64,000 nucleotides of DNA, from assembly GCF_034120055.1 (NCBI RefSeq), contig NZ_CP139368.1, positions 3,410,001 through 3,474,000 of the forward strand, written 5' to 3'. The notes under the pieces are model-generated. The model had not been told where the DNA came from. It was given only the letters and a program-made list of their open reading frames with translations, and ran no database searches. A program made the position numbers and the translations under genes. The stretch is from Microbacterium rhizosphaerae (GTDB lineage Bacteria > Actinomycetota > Actinomycetes > Actinomycetales > Microbacteriaceae). This document shows positions 56,201 to 62,200 of the stretch, in pieces (position 1 is the stretch's first letter; the number at the start of each line of letters is the position of its first letter).

Positions 56201-59200
56201 CACGCGCTACCGTTCCACTGCGTGTCGACCTGTCCGGACGTGAACGTCGCGTTCGTCGTCGGGGCGTGGTAGGTGACGTAGTCGCCGTTGTGGAAGCCGC
56301 TCGTGCCGGTGACCTTGCCGCCGGAGACATCGCCGGCGTTGACGTTGTCCGTCGTCGTGGACGCGCCGACCGGCCGCAGCTTGATCGTGTGGTCGTCGAC
56401 CTTGTACACCTCGTACAGCGTGTTGGCCGTCAGGCCGCCGATCGCCGACAGCGGGCTTCCGCTGACGAGCTGGTAGAGCAGCACGTCGCCCGTGTTGAGG
56501 CCGTGCGAGCGGGTGCCGAAGCTGATGGTGTCGAGTGTCGTGTCGACGTTCGAGTCCGAGAAGACGACGCCCAGCTGCACCGTCGTCGCGTCGATCACGA
56601 TGATCGAGTAGGTGCGGCCCGGGGTCAGACCCGAGATCGTGGGCTGGCCGAGCGTGTTGTACGTGACCGTGTCGCCGGTGTTCGAGTTGTGGTTGGCGCC
56701 GAAGGTGATCGTGTGCGCCGTGCCGTCGACACCTCCGACGGCGTCGAACGTGCCGTCGGATGCCGCCGGCAGCGGCGGGTTGGCCTGCGCCGAGAGCGTC
56801 ACGAGGCCGCCGGCCACGATGGATGCGCCGCCCGTGATCTTCGCCGTCGACGTCGGCTTCATCCACGCCGTCGCGCTGAAGGACGAGACGTTCAGCGCAC
56901 CGCCGGTGGCGCTGTAGGTGCTGGCGTCGGCGTCGTACGAGCTGATCGCCTTGGCCGAGATCGCACCGCTCACGCGGATGACGGATGACGGGCCGCCGAG
57001 AGTGACGCCGACGGTCGGCGTTCCGTGCGCCGTCGACGACGAGCTCGCGATCTCGATGAGTCCGCCGCCGATGTTCCTGATGCCGGCCTCGGACAGGTCG
57101 TTGCTCTGGGCGAGGAGCGTCAGCGTCGCGGCGCCCGTCGTCGAGTTCACGCCGTCGAACACGCGCACGTGCCCGAGCAGATTGACCTCGGTGTCGCCGG
57201 ATGCGATCGCCGTCGGGTTCGCGTTCGGCTGGGCGCTGATGATCGCGCCGCCGGTGCGACGGTAGAAGGAGTCGGCGTAGTTGCCGGCCAGCGCCCGCAG
57301 CAGCACCGTTCCCTTGGGTGCGGCGACGGTGGCGCCCGCCTCGACCTCGGCCTTGGTCGATGCCTGCGCCGTCGCGGTCAGGTCCGCCGACCCGACCGAC
57401 AGGCCGAGCGCGAAGTTCTCCTGAACCACCGAGGCATCGGCCGTGTTCGCCGTGATGAAGGTCGTGCCGTCGAAGTTGTGCCAGGCCTCGACCGTGACGT
57501 TCGAGTCGGTGCTGCGCGCCGAGCCCGAGCCGACGATCGCGGAGCGGATCTGCGAGCCGTCCGTGGCCGTCACGGTCGCGCTGCCGATCGCGGCCCCGAG
57601 ACCGAGAGCAAGTGCCCGGTAGATGCCGGCGGCCGAGGTGCGCACGTCGCTGCGGACGACGATCGCGTTGGACGTCGTCAGCGTGCCGCCCACCAGGGCC
57701 TTGACGCTCGGCGAGACGGTCGCGTCCTGGCTGCCGATCGAGACGCCGGCTCCGAGGCCGCCACTGAAGCCGCGGCCCTCTGCGAGCGCCCGCGCGTCGA
57801 CGAAGGTCAGGACGTTCGCGGCGCCGATGGTTCCCGTCGTGCCGTTGAACTCGGCGGACACGCTGCCCTTGCTCTCGGCGGTGCCGGAGACGAGGCCCAC
57901 GCCGACGCCGAGACCCGCCGCCAGCGAGTACCCGTCGACCTGCGAGTCGCCGAGCGAGCGTGCGATGACGTTGAGCGTGCCGGAGGCGGAGGTCGAGGTG
58001 CCCGATCCGACCGATGCCACGATCGTCGGCGAGTTGGTCGCCTTGGCCTTGGCCCCGGAGATGCCGGCCCCCAGTGCCGCACTGCCGAGCGAGGCGCGGG
58101 CGAAGGCGGGCGCCACGACCGTCGGCGAGTTGTCGCCGATGATGGAGTTGTAGACGTACGTGGGGCGGATCGCCGCGCCGGCGGCGTCGGTGTTGTAGCG
58201 GGCGCGCACCGTGACATCCGGGCCGCTGAGCACGCCGTTGCCGAGCGTCCGGGCCCGCACGGTCGGACGGAGGTCCGCTGTCGTCTCGATGAAGCCGACC
58301 GTGACGCCCACGGCTGCGCCGAAGCCGACGGCATCCGCGATCGCCGTGACGACGGCCGCCGCATCCAGCAGGACGTTCCCGCCCGTCGCACGCACCTCGG
58401 CGCGGTCGCCGAGGTAGACGTCGACGGTCGGCGTCGCCGTCGCGGTGCCCTGCGTGTAGGAGCCGCTCGCGAGGAGGGCGAAGCCGGCGGCGACGGCATC
58501 CGCGTACACGTGCGCGGTGTAGTCGGTGGCGATCGTGATGCCGCCTCCGGTCGTCGCGACGTAGGCCGGGTCGCTCGCGTTGGCGGCGGCGTTGCCTTCG
58601 CTCGGACCGACGTAGCTGGCGACGGTGGTGTTGTCGGTCGTGTGGATGAAGACGAGCGACCCGCCGAGCAGCGACACCCCGACGTTGGTGCTCGAGGCGG
58701 TCGGCGTGCTCGTTCCGCCTGCCGTCATCGAGAGCGAGCCGGCGGTGACGTGCGCACGGTCGTCGATGTGGGTCGCGATGGTGCCGGTCGTGGTGGCCTC
58801 GAGGGTGACGCCCGACAGCGAGATGGGCGCGACCTGCACCGCGGTGCCGGTGACACCGGCGTTGGCGGTCCGGGTGGCAGTGAGGGTCACGGCCCCGGAG
58901 CCGAGGGTGACGGTCTCGTCGAAGCCGATGTAGGCCTCCGTGGTGCCCGAGACGGTCGCGGTCGGGTTCGTGATCAGGATGTCCGCCACCGCGGCGAGGC
59001 CCACCATCTTGGCCGTGGCCGTGGCATCGGGCGTTGCGATGGCGGTGATCGTCAGGCCGGTGCCCGACACGGTCTTGCCGTTGCCGACGAAGGCGCGCGT
59101 GGTGCCCTGCGAGCGGGCGTCGGGCTGCAGCAGCTGGACGCCGAGCGCCCCGCCGGATGCACCGCCCGCCATGGCGGTGGCGTCGTCGTCCGAGGTGGCG

Positions 59201-62200
59201 CTGACCGAGACCGTCCCCGACACCGTCGCGCCGCCGAGGGCGGCTTCCGTGGCCGCGTTGACCACGGCGAGCGCGTAGGCGACCGAGACGGCGATGATGC
59301 CGACCGCGATGATCTTGGATGCGTCCGCGGTCGCCGTGTTGTGCGAGTTCGACGTCGCCGACGCTGTCGTGCCGCTCGTCACCTGGCCGAGGTAGTTCGC
59401 CTTGGTGCCGCCCGAGACGGTGGCGCTCGGAAGCTTGACGTCGACCGAGAGCAGGCCGATGGTCGGGCCGTCCGAGGTCGCCGTGGCGTTGTCGGTCGAG
59501 TCCGCGGTCACGGTGAAGGAGCCGCTGCCGCCGGCGCTGCCCGAGTCACCGCCGGCGATGGTGTCGCCGCTGACGGTGGCGAGCGTCTCGGTGCCGGTCA
59601 TCGCCACGCCGCCGAAGCTCGCGAAGTCGCTCGTGGCCAGGGCATCCATGTGCGCGTCGGCGTTGATGGTGAACGACGATGCCGACGTCACGGAGCCGTT
59701 GAGCTTCGCGCGCACCGCTCCGGACACGGTGGCCGTGACGCTCATGAGGGCGAAGGATCCGCCGAGCGAGACGCCGCCGCCGCGGATCTTCCCCTCCGCG
59801 ACGTTCTGGTAGCCGCCGCGCGCGCCGTTGACGAGGTGCGCGTCGATGCTGACGGCGCCGGAGAGCGCGGTGTTCGCGGTCGACTCGATGACGGCATCGG
59901 TGTCGCTCGAGACGGTGGCCTGCGACACCACGACGGTGACGGAGCCCACGAGCCCGGCGGAGACGACCTTCGTGTCGGTGAGCCCGTCGTTGCTGGCGAT
60001 CGCGGTGACCGACAGGCTCGCGGTCTTCGTGGGCGTCGACGGGATGCTGCCGCCGAAGGACGCCTTGGTGGAGCCGGCGATCGTCACGAGGCTCTTCTGG
60101 GCGCTGACGCTCAGCCCGCCGACGGCGAGCGACGTGGCGGATGCCTCGGCGACATTGGTGGCCGTCGCGTGGATGTCGACGGCACCGCCGGGTGCCGAGA
60201 CCGACGAGTTCGAGAGCACCAGCGCCTGCGTGGTGGCCGAGGAGGTGATCTGGGCGTCGGCGATGTTCACGGCAGCGGCACCGAGGCCGCCGATCGACAC
60301 GATGATGATGTCGACGGTCGCCGTGTTGCGGCTCGTCGCGCCGACCTCGACGCCGGCGGCACCTGCGGTCAGGTTGCCCTCGACGCTCGCCGTCGTGGCG
60401 CCCGCCACCAGAGCGGACGGCACGGCGACGCTCACGCCGAAGAGCGCTCCGCCCGCACCCATGCCGGTCGTGGTCGTCGCCGTGTTCGTCGAGGTGGCGG
60501 TGAACTGGATCTTGCCGCTGCTCGAGATGCTCTGGTTGTTGTCCGCGTCGGACGACGTGGCCGAGACGACGGCGCCCGACCGCACCTCGGCGTCGGCGAT
60601 GCTGACCGCGATACCGGCGAGGCCTGCGGCTGCGACCACGACGAGGTCGGCCTTCGCGTCGTTCGCGCCGTTCGCGGTGACCGAGACGGATGCCGACGAC
60701 GTGACGTTGCCGTCGAGCTGCGCCTTGGTGGCTCCCGAGATGAGAGCCTGCGCCGCGAAGATGGCCGCGGTGCCGAAGAGCGCCGCTCCGACGTTCTCGC
60801 CGTGGGCGATCGCCTCGTTGCGCTGGTTGGCGCCGCTCATGCGCGCCGTGACGTTGATGGAGCCGGAACTCGTCAGAGAGGCCGTGTTCGTCACGGCGGC
60901 GACGATGTCGGCGCCGGCCGCGATCTCGGCCTTCGCGAAGGCGACGTTCGCGCCGACGGCGGACACCCCGACCACGATCACGTTGGCATTCGTGCGGTTC
61001 TCGGCCACGGCGTCGACGGTGATCGAGGTCGAGCCGGACACGATGCCGGAGATCGTCGCCGTGGTGTGACCCGAGACCGTCGCGACGGCGATCATCGCCT
61101 GGATGCCGAGGCCCGCCAGCGAGACGCCGATCGTCTCGGCGTCGACCACGTTGTGCGCGTCGGCCTGGACGAGGACAGCGCCGCTCGTGTTGACGGAGCC
61201 GCCCAGCTCGGCCTCGGTGTCGCGGTCGCTCGTGGCCGAGTTGTACGTGACGCCGGCCGCGCCGATGCCGCTGGTCGCGTTGACAGTCACCGGTGCGATC
61301 GGCTTGCGGTCGCCGACGGCCTTGACCGTCACACCGCCGGTGAGCACTCCCCCGCCGGTGGTGAACGATGCCGCGCGGGTCGTGCCGGTGTAGCTGATGA
61401 TGGCGACGACGCCGCTGATGCCGACACCGACGCCGCCGACCACGCCGATGGCCCATGACGTCGGCGTGAAGTGGTCGGTCGCGGTCACGGTGATCGCGCC
61501 GATCGCGCCCTCGGCGCCGAGCGGCACCGATCCGATCGTCGCCAGCGTGTCGCCCGAGATGTCGATGACCGAGACGGCCGCACCCGCGCCGCCGAGGGCG
61601 ATCGTGATGCCGATCGCGTAGCCCGACACCGTCTTGTTCGAATCGGCCGTCACCGTGATGCCGCCGGTGGCCTTCGCGACCGCCGCACCGCCGTCGATGT
61701 GCGCCTTCGTGGCGCTGGTGTCGGTCAGGAAGAGGATCTGCCCGCCGATCGCGACGGCTCCGACGGAGCCCGTGACCGCGATGATCGTGATCGTCTCGTC
61801 GAGGTCTGCGACGACGCTCACGCCGCCCGCGCCGGCCGACACGTACGCCGTGCCGTAGATGCCGGCATCCACGTTGCCCTTGACGTTGAGGATCGCGACG
61901 CCGACGCCGATCGCCCCGGCGCCGCCTGCGACCGCCCCCGCGATGACGAAGACGTCCACGCTCTCGCGCGCGGTGACGGCCACGCCCTGGTTGGCGTGCA
62001 CCCGGCCGTAGATGCCGGAGGTGATGCCCGCCGGGGGGGCCGGCTGGGTGAACTGCTGCGAGACCGCGCTGCTGTCGCCGTAGGAGCCGCCCACCGTCGA
62101 GTTCGACTGCGAGGCACCCGACGTCACGCGGAAGCGGTAGTCGTCGTCGGCGTTTTGCCACCGGCTGGTGTCGAGGTTCGGCGTCTGGTCGGCGTCGGCG

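Noticed and set aside
47614..56988. Plus-strand open frame of more than 3,000 codons antisense to the giant gene
   Set aside because: The translation is Arg/Val/Asp-rich without domain structure, as expected from the opposite strand of a high-GC gene with C/G third positions. The minus-strand frame has clear motifs. The same holds for 57025-61458 and 41845-46320.
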